Of a stretch of DNA of 64,000 bases, positions 1 through 11,400 are shown piece by piece. The notes beneath the pieces are model-generated. The model was not told where the DNA came from. It saw nothing but the letters and a program-made list of their open reading frames with translations, and did not search any database. The DNA is taken from the NCBI RefSeq assembly GCF_026151205.1, contig NC_087074.1, positions 18,613,240 to 18,677,239 of the forward strand, given 5' to 3'. The stretch is from Bolinopsis microptera. Its lineage: Eukaryota > Ctenophora > Tentaculata > Lobata > Bolinopsidae. The translations under genes were made by a program, and so were the position numbers. Every line of letters starts with the position of its first letter. The stretch's first letter is position 1.

Positions 1-1480
1 ATTAAACCGAACAAAAATATATTTCATATATGACTAGCAGTACCTTTATACCAAATATCTTAGTGCTTAAGGGACTTGGAGTAGCAAGAGAGTTGCTAGA
101 AGGTATATAGCTTTACAAAAATAAGTCGAAAAGAATGCAGGGACCCAGGGTGATACAAAATCAGAAAGGGCATGGACCGTGAAATTTAAGTACCCACCTT
201 TGCCTCCTGAATTGAAATTTGTTGGGACGATTTAACAAGCAACAATCTTGTCAGGGATTCGTACTTCGATTCGATGTAAGAATGATAATTTGCGAGGCGA
301 AGTCTACCAATTTTCCACGGATGATTATACTGTACTCGTGTAAATTTCTTTGAAGTAGCGTGCGCTGCTTTTTTCTTGAAAGCACGAAACTTCGAAGTAG
401 CGCGGGCCGGCTTGGTCCATGATGCCAATTGACAATGAACAATTTTGGTTTAATGCGTGGTTGTTGACACAATGAAATTATTGACTAAAACTGAAAAATT
501 TGGTTTAAACTTTATGAGCTTTAGCATTTATAATAATAATAATAATAAATTTGAATTTCTAAGTCATTTAAATTTGTATTTCTAAGTCATTTAATATGCA
601 TTTTGTGTTTGTTTCTCCCGTTTTTCTTCCCTTGCGTTGCAAGCCCTGTCTCTTGTAAAAACAACCACTTTTGTAGATACACACAGTCTCTACGCCTTTA
701 TCCTCTGGTCCCTAGGGTCAGCTGACTCCGGGCCAGAGGAAAATTACCGATTGCCAAGGTTTGAGGCCTAGGCAGTCGAGACCTCTTATTGAGACCCTAT
801 ATAATAATAATAATAAATGAATGTTATTTTTATACAGCACCAAAAGGTTAAATAATTTAAATTTAACCCTTATGCTCAGCTGTAAATGATACCTAAGTGA
901 CAGTAGAGATCGTGCATCTCGCCTTGGACTGGAGTAAAAACGGGAGTTTATAGCTGCAAGTTAAATCCTGACTCAATAAGGCAGATACACCTAACAAGAA
1001 TATATCCAAGAAATGTTAGCAGGTTTTCTAACAAAACGTATAAAAATAGATGATGACCACAAGATATACAAGATAATAAAGTTTACAAATCATAAAATAT
1101 TAAAATTTCTATAAGAATCTATAAAACTCCAAATATACAAACAATCTGAATACTTCAATATACAATACAAAATTATTTAAAAAAAGCTTACTGCAGAACA
1201 GTAACTGATGTTACAGAAAATCCAATACTTCACATAGCCATGTGTCTACGCGTACTGCGTGACGCGCTTGTTTCACAAGTAGACGGCGGTCGCGCGCTAC
1301 TGCAAGCGAGAGGGCTCTGGTTAGAGCAAATCCAATACAGTCATGTCAAATTATCTGGGCAACATACAAGTCTAGAGACGGTGAGATAAACAGAGTGGTA
1401 GAAGATGGTAAAATACTTGAGACAAAATACAAAGAATAAGGCAGCTTTCTCCTGGGTGTGGTTACAAGAGAAAGATAGAT
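1..1480. other. Intergenic stretch with dispersed repeat fragments
   Basis: No convincing gene. The part around 240-430 resembles sequence near 38880-38990 and 39480-39535 (shared words such as TCGATGTAAGAATGATA-like and CGAAGTAGCGCG), so it belongs to a dispersed family. Short AT microsatellites (AATAAT runs) lie at about 530-550 and 800-815. A GC-rich repeat copy at 1231-1330 is listed separately. Small open frames here follow the repeat and have no start context or domain. Confidence 0.6.
1231..1330 (-). repeat. Dispersed GC-rich repeat family, copy 1 of 3
   Basis: This about 100-bp GC-rich block recurs, reverse-complemented, at 37915-38020 and 38985-39098. Shared pieces include GCGCGCGACCGC, the CGCGTCACGCAG motif, ACGCGTA and ACACATGGCTATGTG. 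The GC-rich copies stand out from the AT-rich surroundings. No terminal duplication was seen, so the class (SINE, MITE or other) is undecided. Confidence 0.7.
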
Positions 1481-1909
1481 ATGAAGTGTGTAATAGTAGT
1501 ACTTGTCTGTTTTTTGGTAGCAGCTCAGTGCCTACCACTTAATAAAAGAGAAGCAGCAACTGACAAGGAAAACTACAAGGTTCTACTGAAAGATTTGACT
1601 GATCCCTCTGCAACTGATGGCAAAAAACTCATGTGGAATGCCGTTAAAATAGCACAAATTTATCTGTGCAGTGTTGGTGCAGACGATTGTGAAGCCTTAA
1701 AAGAATACCTCCAAGAGGAAGATATGGAGAAGAAGAAACTTGGTGACCAAGAGACCAAGGATGGTTTGATCAATGATGCTGATAAAATCATGAAAAAAAC
1801 TCATAAAGACTTCATGATGATGGACAAAATCAGGATTGTTTTAATAGAATTGATCTGCAGAAAAGAACCAGACCAATGTGACTTCTGGAGGTTTGTCTCA
1901 ATTAGATAA
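1481..1909 (+). CDS. Small secreted protein with two CX6C motifs, unrecognised family
   Basis: Single-exon frame of 142 residues, ending in TAA. Residues 1-17 form a classical signal peptide (MKC start, then a hydrophobic VIVVLVCFLVAA core), so the product should enter the secretory pathway. A dibasic KR at 22-23 followed by EA resembles a furin/kexin processing site, which would give a mature chain of about 119 residues. The rest is highly charged and mostly helical-looking. The mature part has four cysteines in two equally spaced pairs, C63/C70 and C126/C133, each following a hydrophobic helix (IAQIYLC, IVLIELIC). This suggests an internally duplicated two-disulphide helical fold. I do not recognise the family and infer no function. 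The ATG was chosen because it sits directly before the signal peptide. The frame has no sign of introns or breaks. Confidence 0.75.
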   Translation: MKCVIVVLVCFLVAAQCLPLNKREAATDKENYKVLLKDLTDPSATDGKKLMWNAVKIAQIYLCSVGADDCEALKEYLQEEDMEKKKLGDQETKDGLINDADKIMKKTHKDFMMMDKIRIVLIELICRKEPDQCDFWRFVSIR

Positions 1910-2067
1910 GGCCACTTATAATAGTATACAGTATAGTATTTAAATAGTTTTGAAGTGATCTCAATAATCATAAACTGACGTGAAACTTTTCTTCACACAA
2001 ATATAATATGTTTTGAAGATAGTGTCCAGTACTCAAAACTTTTCGAGGTTGCGAGTGCCGGCCCATC

Positions 2068-2272
2068 TTGTCATACGTTGTATGACCCGCCGCGCACGAG
2101 TGCGCGGCTCTCTCTGTATCGTTTAAACTCTACAGTGAAACGACCATGGGGATAACTTGTCATACGTTGTATGACCCGCCGCGCACGAGTGCGTGGCTCC
2201 CCCTGTATCGTCGAAACTCTACACTATAGACAGCTATAGTGAAGCGACCGTGGGGGTCACCACGTGATACAA
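2068..2272 (+). repeat. Tandem pair of TTGTCATACG MITE-like elements
   Basis: Two consecutive copies start at 2068 and 2157, both opening with TTGTCATACGTTGTATGACC. The second copy runs to GTGATACAA at 2272. Its ends form an imperfect inverted repeat (TTGTCATACGTTGT against TTGTATCACGTGGT on the other strand). A third copy is at 38641-38749. The first copy lacks the right end. It is probably a short non-autonomous element; no target duplication was identified. Confidence 0.65.
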
Positions 2273-2869
2273 GGGATCACGATGTGATACAACTTTGACC
2301 AAGTTTAATTGTCAATGAGAATGCACCCCAGCACTTGGTGCGCGCGGCGGCTTTTATGTTTGTAGCGCGATGCACTACTGGGTCGCGCCGCGCATCAAAT
2401 AATTCTTCTCGCAACCACGTATGCAGATCGGCGAGATGCGAAGGATTGACATCGTGAATCAACTTTTATGTTAGCGGCTACAAGTTAGGCAGCTGCCGAT
2501 AAGATGCCGCGCGCGTTCAGCGTACGGCTTTTCGTTTTTGATTTTACAGAGCAACTTTTAATGATTATTGATGAATCTATCGGATATTTATAGTTTAATT
2601 TGTATTGATTCTTCTGTGGAAAATAAAAATTGTATTTTACTTACAATTGTATTTTACTTATTTCCCTGGTTCCAGGTTCGGATCTTTGAGTTAAGTAATA
2701 CCGTACGTCCTTCGAGTAATAGTAAAATTTGTGGTGATTTTTTATGATAGCATCTGATATGCGAGTCAACCTATATCAGATATATGATGTGCTTTATAAA
2801 ATCCTGAGCTGCTGTTACTTAGATTACAAATTTTCTTTTTCTTCTGGGACTTTATTTTTGTTTTTATCT

Positions 2870-3006
2870 TACTGGGCCGCGCTCAGCCTGTCATTCATGT
2901 TAATGAACATGATAGCCTGAGGTCCCCAGGTAAAGGCTATCATGTTCATTTACATATGATAGAGAATAGAGATTAGGCGGAATGACAGGCTGAGCGCGGC
3001 CCAGTA
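2870..3006. mobile_element. MITE with 25-bp perfect terminal inverted repeats and TA flanks
   Basis: Bases 2872-2896 (starting CTGGGCCGCGCTCAGCC) are repeated exactly in inverse at 2980-3004. The element is 133 bp and is flanked by TA on both sides (2870-2871, 3005-3006). A second, nested 17-bp perfect inverted pair lies at 2902-2918 and 2934-2950, so the single strand folds into a double hairpin. A TA flank is typical of Tc1/mariner-type non-autonomous elements; the family assignment is inference. There is no coding capacity. Confidence 0.85.
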
Positions 3007-3081
3007 AAAGGGGGAGCAGGGAGGGAAATTCACTCTAAAATTGTTGTGAAAATTGATTTCGAGATAGCAATTGACCACCAA

Positions 3082-3942
3082 TAGTAGAGGCTCTTACGGG
3101 CAAAAAGACGTGTTTTCTGCTACTAGTTTAGAGACCTAACCGCTAATTGGACACAATAGTATGATGTCTAAGGATCAATAATATGTTAAGAAGTATAAAT
3201 TTGGCCTTATTAGTCACGTGCTATACCAATGCGCGTTTTAAACTTTGACAGTCTATTACTCTAAGGCAAATAGAGTAATTATATTCATATTTTGTCAGCA
3301 ATAAGATCACATTATTTTCTATTTAGTGTGAAAATATGAGCTAGAACGGACATAATCTCGCTGAGTTATAGCTGTTTGAAATTTATGATGAACGCGCGGG
3401 TGCCAATTGATAACAACTAAATGCTTTTGCGCGTAGTGCGCGTCGAAAATTTGGCAAAAACGCTTGCGGAGTGACAATATTCAAACTTCGATAAAGTATA
3501 AAAAGTGGGTACTTCTCGGAAAGGAAAAATTTAGGCAAACACGATGTGACTATTTTTGGGTTGATTTAATACAACTGCAAAAAATTATTCAAACTTCAAG
3601 CAAAAAAGTCAAAATTTTTACCACTTTTTTGGATTTTTACCTCAGAACAAATAGAGGGATTTGTTTTATTTTTATACAATCTTGTGCGGCTGTCTTTTAG
3701 CTATCTTTATGCAAGTTTTGCCGACATGCCAACAAAATTAACTTGCTCAAAATATCAAAAAACATGGTTTTTTGGCCTATTTTTGGCCCAAAAATCGGTT
3801 TTTTGCGATTTTACCCCAGAACAATCAGTCCAATCATCTTGAAACCACTTTCAATCGATTCTACGGTCAAAAATACGTCTAGTAAGGTGTATCTGGGGTC
3901 CCTAACGTATCGAGCAGACAATGCCCGTAAGAGCCTCTACTA
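3082..3942. repeat. 861-bp segment bounded by 21-bp inverted repeats
   Basis: Bases 3082-3102 (TAGTAGAGGCTCTTACGGGC plus A) recur in inverse at 3922-3942. The AT-rich interior holds short open frames that match nothing I recognise. It may be a degraded transposable element; no target duplication was seen. Confidence 0.5.
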
Positions 3943-4000
3943 CAAACTAGAGCCTGTGACCGAACTTTTGAGAGGGTTCTGGACGCTGGATGCCCGAGGG

Positions 4001-4646
4001 ATAGCCACGCCCATATTTGGTCCCAATTATGCCCAATTATGCCAAATCACCTTAACATACTCAAAACCATAATTTACTTGTAGCTACTAGCCTCCTAAAC
4101 ACAGACATAAAATTGTATCAAAATTTGATTAAAATTGGCTGAGTTATGAGCAAAGTACTATGCGACCATATTTGGGAATACGCACCAAATTTGATAGATT
4201 TTATCTCATAAATTGGGTAAATATCAATATTTTTGAATGAAACCAACTTTATATGAAAGGTATAGTAAGCCTAAACTACACATTCTCTATGATTGTCAGC
4301 TCAATATCTACCTAAGTGTGGATTATGTGTTCAAATAATCGCAAAAATTGAAAAAAATCGCCCATATCTCAGTTCGTGATATTTGCGAAACTGACTTCGC
4401 TCAAAACAATAGAACCCAATAGGGTTTCAATATTTTTTCATGAAATTTTCAGAATCAAAGTGAATTGCATGATAACCTTAAGTTATGGAGTGGAATTTTG
4501 AGTTAGGCCTTTAAAACATTTGGCGGTCAAACTTTTAGAATTTGGCCACTTCTAGTAGCTACAAGCAAAGCACCCCAAAGTATGGTTTTGAGCATGTTAA
4601 AGTGATTTGGCATAATTGGGACCAAATATGGGCGTCGCGTGGCTGT
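4001..4646. mobile_element. Foldback element with about 85-95-bp inverted arms
   Basis: The left arm 4001-4090 and right arm 4552-4646 are reverse complements with few differences. Shared blocks include CATATTTGGTCCCAATTATG, ACTCAAAACCATA-like sequence and CTTGTAGCTACTAG. The left arm carries a 10-bp internal duplication (CCCAATTATG). The arms enclose about 460 bp of AT-rich non-coding DNA. Long inverted arms around a non-coding core are typical of foldback or snap-back elements. Confidence 0.75.
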
Positions 4647-4700
4647 CCAATTGTTGGTCAATTGCTATCTCAAAATCAAATCTCACAAAAAATCAGGGTG

Positions 4701-4720
4701 CCCCCCCCCCCCCCCCCCCC
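4701..4720 (+). repeat. Poly-C tract of 20 bases
   Basis: Uninterrupted run of C. The flanks are AT-rich, and a GCTACGCCACTG end at about 4965-4976 resembles the terminus of the hAT-type element downstream, so this stretch may be a broken relative of it. Confidence 0.8.
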
Positions 4721-5080
4721 ACAATAAAGATAAAAGCATCTGCAGTAAAGATAGTAAATATTTTTTTAACGAAGGGTCCCGCTGACCCCACTGTGCAGCA
4801 GGGCGCCGTTTGAATGTGGGACAATTTCGAAAACTTAACTAAAGTACTAGCAAAACTGTGCGTTTTGCTCTAGATACACACTTTTTTAGAGATTTTACCG
4901 GCGTATCCTCTAAAATCACCTAATTTGGGCACCAAAAAGGGAGGGGGCGCCAACAGGCAACGCTACGCCACTGTCAGTCTTCACTAGTCTATGATGTTAT
5001 TATAGCTGATCAATGACAATTAAACCATTTATGAACCATGTATATATATATTAAATGATCAGTCTGTAGCTGTAGTCAAG

Positions 5081-5419
5081 CGTCCATCCAGTGGCGTAAC
5101 TTTGCCTGTTGGCACCCCCCGCTCAGTGACGAAAAGCGCCCCCCTAGAATTTTTGTCCCTAAAAAAAAAAAATAAAAAAATAAAGGTCGGGTACTTTTTT
5201 TCTCGCCCCCCTACAGCTTTTTGCGCCCCCTGAAGCAAAAAAGGGTACCCCAAATATTTTTTTCGCGTCGACCGAACGCTAAATTGGACAGGGAAATACA
5301 CAAACAAGGCATTTTATCAGTGAAAGGGCCTAAAATTCAGGAAAATTGCGCCCCCCTTATACGGCGCCCCCCCGCACAGCGGGGTCTGCGGGGCCCTAAG
5401 TTACGCCACTGCGTCCATC
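5081..5419. mobile_element. hAT-type MITE with 8-bp target site duplication
   Basis: The element occupies 5089-5411 (323 bp). Its ends are inverted repeats, CAGTGGCGTAACTT on the left and AAGTTACGCCACTG on the right. It is flanked by an exact 8-bp direct repeat CGTCCATC (5081-5088 and 5412-5419). An 8-bp duplication and CAGNGGCG-type ends are hallmarks of the hAT superfamily. The interior is rich in C-runs and A-runs and does not encode a transposase, so it is non-autonomous. The intact duplication suggests a fairly recent insertion. Confidence 0.9.
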
Positions 5420-6012
5420 ATACCCAATCTCTATAACAAACAGCGACTGAGGTGGGTTCTGTTGTAATATTGGAGAGCCTTCAAAATTTAAAGAATTCGA
5501 AATCTCTCATATGCTTGACATCAACCAAATGCAGTCTTACGTTCATAATTGATGCAATATGGCTGTAAAGTGTAAGTTGCCGATTAATTTAATTATAATT
5601 GCTGTATTGTAAATGTAATATTTGTGAAAGTTTCAAATCACCATATGTGGTGGTAGCTATGGCTTTTTACACTTTTTCAAAACACAGACAATTGGAGCTA
5701 GATATATTAGTGCATCTTCTTTTCTTCCAGAGGGATGACATATTAAATGTAAATCTAAACATACTGACAGACAATATAGCATTTGTGAATTGTTAGCTCG
5801 GTTGGAGAAAGTTTCTTTTTCTTTTTACAAAACAAACGTTTATTTTTACAATGATATAACTAGATGAAATATTCCATCATTACATTATCAGAAGATAAAG
5901 TCTTCGAATATTTTATTTTTGCCACCGCAATTTTAAGTGGGTGTAGAACCAAGATAATCAGTTTTATTTAAAATTACATTTTTCAGGATGAATGGATAGA
6001 TTATGAAAAAAT

Positions 6013-8468
6013 ATGATGATTGCTCTGCTAGTATTCATCTATCAAACATGCTCTTCTCAAGCTGTTCACAAAACAGGTTTAACATTTAATTTAATTATTA
6101 CAATGTGACCGAAATAAAAATTCTAAAACTGTATCCTTCTAATGAACATGCAGGATTTTTATGTGTCAGGAAATAAATCAATAAACAATTTACTGCTGCC
6201 AAGAGCAGCTATTAGTCAAATTTGTATCAAATGAAAGCAAGGTGCAAATTTTGCAATATTCTGAGCTAATTACACTTACAGCCTTGTAGTTATAATTTTC
6301 AATATTTACTGCAATTTCACAAATTGGTAAAATATGAGATTTCGCCCATATTATAACAATATGCACTGGCTACAATTTTAATGTAACTTTTACTCTTTCA
6401 AAAGCCCTGATCTTTTAACCAACAAACGTTTAGGCAACATTTTAAAGTAAAATTTTAAGGAAATTGGAATAATGGTTGTTTTACTTACCTTAGGTCAAAT
6501 AATTTCCATAACTTCAAGGAGTACTTTGCAGGGTTTCCTGTGCTTGCAGTTCACGAAAAGAGTATCATTGCTATCAAGGATAAAAGTAACGAAGTACTTG
6601 CTCAAAGAAGTGCTAGTGTTGATAGTGTACAGTTCTATGAACTAAATGGACATATTTACTTTCTAAATAGAGAGTAAGAAAATGTTAATTTCTGTGATGT
6701 GTTGTTATTCCCACTGATACTTTTTCTTTAGAACGATCATTAAATCAATCAATTTTTGATATTCACTAATGCATAAGTTGTTAAACACTTATGTCTTATT
6801 TAATTGACTAACTACAAAGACCTTCAGTGAATTGAAGAAGCAGGCCCTCGACTCTTCAATAAGTGAAACTCTTTTATCTTTTCCTGAAACTATGGAAGTG
6901 ACCGATCTTATTCTTGACCCACAAACAGGTTTGGACTATCATCTGAGTTTAATGATAAAAAGCGATTTTTATTTGGAGTACTAAAATAAAGAACTGTTAT
7001 AATACGGTTCCCTGTTGGACCTATCCAGTCCTGTATGAGGGCTAAGTTAGCCCCTGTAGTCTGTACAGCAGGAAAATAAACTTTCTAATTGTTTCAGGTT
7101 TTCTCTTCTTCACGGATAGTCTGAATCAGACGATATACATCTCCAAGCTGGGGGAGTACATTAAACCCATCATACACTTCAAAAAGAAGCTTCAAACAGT
7201 TCGAGACATCAAATTAGATACAGTGGACATGTAAGGAATATCTCCTTTTAGATTATATAGAACATTTCGTTTTTAATACCCAATAAAGTTTAATTTATGG
7301 CCTTTTCGGCTTTTGTTTTAAACCGCAATAATATCAGCTATTTATAATTTTTGACTACATTGTATTATGTATTTTGATAGTAATTAATATAACTAGCTAA
7401 TAATTATGATGATTTAAAGTAATTGCCCTCTCGCCAGGTGGTTGTTCGTGTTAGTGCAAGTAGGTTCCGTGAGTGAGATATACCAGTTTGAATATAACGG
7501 AAACTCCCCACGAACACAACCCCTCCAACAGTTCTCCAGTACTAACTGTTTATTTACTGTGGACTCTGTCACTAAACGGTTAGTTCTCTAAAGTCTAATT
7601 TCAATTCATGTGGTTTTTTGTTCAGTTTCAAGTTGGTAAATTCTAGCCAGTGATTTGCAGTTCAGTCCTAAGTTTCCAGTTTGTACTCTCTAAAGATCAA
7701 AACAACAGGTTAAACACACTCATAGGCCGGTCATGTGGAACTTTCAGATAAGCTCATTCAAATTAATAACTTAAATCCTAGCACCACTAACAATTTCCTC
7801 TTTTCTAAAGATGCGTTAATTGTGTTAAGAAGTTCATTCTCCTAACAATGATTTCCTCCTCTGTAAAACTCATTCAATAATCGATCACGAGAATATTTTT
7901 GCCAGTCGTTAGTGTTCAGTGATATAGCATTAGCCTGCATAGTCCATTTACTGAGGTGTAACACTGTAATTCTTCGTTTTTGTCACACTTCGAGATTTTG
8001 TGAGAATATTGCTCACTTGATTGAGTTTAAGAGTTTTAAATACCATAAAAACAGGACCTAATAATGAATGTAATTACTTAGGAACGTTAGACCCTCTATG
8101 AACCACGTGCCATCTACAAAACTAATAGGCACCCAGTACTCACACCACGTGACATATACCGACCAATCTAAGCATAGTTCTCACACCACGTGACACAAAC
8201 CAACCTATCAGAACACTGTAAAACCCCCTATTTGCAGACTGTACCTGTTGGATAAATACGAGAAGTATGTGCACGTGCTGACCTACAACAATACCTGGCA
8301 AAGTGCCCAGCTAGCCCCACTCTCGCTGAGTACAGTAGTGAGTGTAACGAGTATGAGTGTTTTTAACAACACTCTCTACATCACGGGTAGTAAGATTAAC
8401 GGGGTGTTGGTCCTGGATCTTGTCTCTCAGCTGGAGACTTTCATTTTACCTTATCTTGGATATCTCAG
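6013..8468 (+). CDS. LRP-like exons 1-6: signal peptide and first propeller
   Basis: Exon 1 begins with two consecutive ATGs (6013, 6016) and encodes a signal peptide with the core [15 protein letters not shown]. Phases then run 1, 2, 1, 2, 2, 2 across exons 2-6 and every junction restores an open frame. Propeller blades show as repeated aromatic-rich strands: IYFLN, LFFTD, WLFVL, LYLLD and LYITG. The YWTD motifs are more degenerate than in the later propellers. The least certain border is the start of exon 2. I chose 6532 because it alone gives an open frame from the phase-1 donor at 6076, although its pyrimidine tract is poor. Confidence 0.75.
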
Positions 8469-11400
8469 GTTATTCCGTTTTCTTATCTAACTGTTTTGAT
8501 ATATCTCAGATTATTTCTAACTCGTTTCAACTCAACGTTTTACGTTATAGGCCCATATTTGGTATCAAAGAAGATAATCTAAAGGTTTTAATGTTAACCT
8601 TGTAGACTTTATATTTGAAACTATTCTAAAGGTTTTAATGTTAACCTATATTTCCAGTGATCTGGTACTGATGATTCCTGTTGCATTCTCGACGCCCTCC
8701 TTATGTAGTTCCAGTTACTGTCATCAACTGTGTTCTGGTAACCGTGGCAACACTACAACTGATAACGATGGTAGTGTAGATAAGATAGAGTGTTTCTGTG
8801 GGACTGGTTACAGTAACTCTGGTAACCCTGGTAACCCTGGTAACCCTGGTAACCCTGGTAACTCTGATGAGAATTACTGTCAGATGGATAGTACAGGAGG
8901 GCAGCTATTCGTCTGCCAAGATTCTGGTCTACTCGTCTCTAAAGGTACACTTCTTACTAACTAGCAGTGTCTTATCAATAATGCGTTTTTTAATGAGATA
9001 AGGCAGTTTAAATGCTCTGCAATTTTGTAAAAGTATTAAATCTGGCAGTTGTTGAACTGAAAACATAATAATCCTGACTTTCGTATTTTGTACTGGCTGT
9101 TATCGATACTGCGGTTTAGTTTTGAGTTTTGTTAATGAGGAGATAATGGAAATTTAAATTTTTTTACTTATCAGAACATTTCATCTAAAAGTGAAGCTAA
9201 TTCTTCCTATTATGCAGATAGGGTGTGGACTAGCTACACCTGGTTACAACGCTTCCATTCTATAACATTATACCCAATACATGAAATAGATTTGTAGTGT
9301 TGGCATTAGTTTAAAACTGAAAAAAACAATCTGATTACAGAAATGGAGGAACTATTTCTCTAGCAACTGTTACCCTAGTAACTGCTACCCTAATATAATA
9401 TGTTACTCCAGTAACTGTAACTCCCGTAATTGCAATCCCTGTAACCGTTACCCTAGCAACTCTCACACTTGTAACCCCGGTAACCGTTACTCTAGCAACT
9501 CTCACACTTGTAACCCCGGTAACCGTTACTCTAGCAACTCTAACACTTGTAACCCCTGTAACCGTTACCCTAGCAACTCTTACACTTGTAACCCCTGTAA
9601 CCGTTACCCCTGTAACTCTTACACTTGTAACCCCTGTAACCGTTACCCTTGTAACTCTTACACTTGTAACCCCTGTAACCGTTACTCTAGCAACTCTAAC
9701 ACTTGTAACCCCTGTAACCGTTACCCCTGTAACTCTTACACTTGTAACCCCTGTAACCGTTACTCTAGCAACTCTTACACTTGTAACCCCTGTAACCGTT
9801 ACCCAACTCTAACACTTGTAACCCCTGTAACCGTTACCCCTGTAACTCTTACACTTGTAACCCCTGTAACCGTTACCCTTGTAACTCTTACACTTGTAAC
9901 CCCTGTAACCGTTACTCTAGCAACTCTAACACTTGTAACCCCTGTAACTGTTACCCCTGTAACTCTTACACTTGTAACCCCTGTAACCGTTACCCTTGTA
10001 ATTCTTACACTTGTAACCCCTGTAACCGTTACTCTAGCAACTCTAACACTTGTAACCCCTGTAACCGTTACCCCTGTAACTCTTACACTTGTAACCCCTG
10101 TAACCGTTACTCTAGCAACTCTTACACTTGTAACCCCTGTAACCGTTACCCAACTCTAACACTTGTAACCCCTGTAACCGTTACTCTAGCAACTCTTACA
10201 CTTGTAACCCCTGTAACCGTTACCCTAGCAACTCTTACACTTGTAACCCCTGTAACCGTTACCCTAGCAACTCTTACACTTGTAACCCCTGTAACCGTTA
10301 CTCTAGCAACTCTTACACTTGTAACCCCTGTAACCGTTACCCAACTCTAACACTTGTAACCCCTGTAACCGTTACTCTAGCTACTCTTACACTCGTAACC
10401 CCTGTAACCGTTACCCCTGTAACTCTTACACTTGTAACCCCTGTAACCGTTACTCTAGCAACTCTTACACTTGTAACCCCTGTAACCGTTACTCTAGCAA
10501 CTCTTACACTTGTAACCCCTGTAACCGTTACCCCTGTAACTCTTACACTTGTAACCCCTGTAACCGTTACTCTAGCAACTCTTACACTTGTAACCCCTGT
10601 AACCGTTACTCTAGCAACTCTTACACTTGTAACCCCTGTAACCGTTACTCTAGCAACTCTTACACTTGTAACCCCTGTAACCGTTACCCCTGTAACTCTT
10701 ACACTTGTAACCCCTGTAACCGTTACCCCTGTAACTCTTACACTTGTAACCCCTGTAACCGTTACTCTAGCAACTCTTACACTTGTAACCCCTGTAACCG
10801 TTACCCTTGTAACTCTTACACTTGTAACCCCTGTAACCGTTACCCTAGCAACTCTTACACTTGTAACCCCTGTAACCGTTACCCCTGTAACTCTTACACT
10901 TGTAACCCCTGTAACCGTTACCCCTGTAACTCTTACACTTGTAACCCCTGTAACCGTTACTCTAGCAACTCTTACACTTGTAACCCCTGTAACCGTTACC
11001 CCTGTAACTCTTACACTTGTAACCCCTGTAACCGTTACTCTAGCAACTCTTACACTTGTAACCCCTGTAACCGTTACTCTAGCAACTCTTACACTTGTAA
11101 CCCCTGTAACCGTTACTCTAGCAACTCTTACACTTGTAACCCCTGTAACCGTTACCCCTGTAACTCTTACACTTGTAACCCCTGTAACCGTTACCCCTGT
11201 AACTCTTACACTTGTAACCCCTGTAACCGTTACTCTAGCAACTCTTACACTTGTAACCCCTGTAACCGTTACCCTTGTAACTCTTACACTTGTAACCCCT
11301 GTAACCGTTACCCTAGCAACTCTAACACTTGTAACCCCTGTAACCGTTACCCAACTCTAACACTTGTAACCCCTGTAACCGTTACCCTTGTAATTCTTAC

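Noticed and set aside
186-472. Two overlapping minus-strand frames of 73-80 codons
   Set aside because: They lie in sequence that recurs as a dispersed repeat near 38900-39540 and show no domain or splice context.
2650-2700. GGTTCGGATC word resembling a tRNA T-arm
   Set aside because: No matching anticodon, D-arm or acceptor stem could be built around it.
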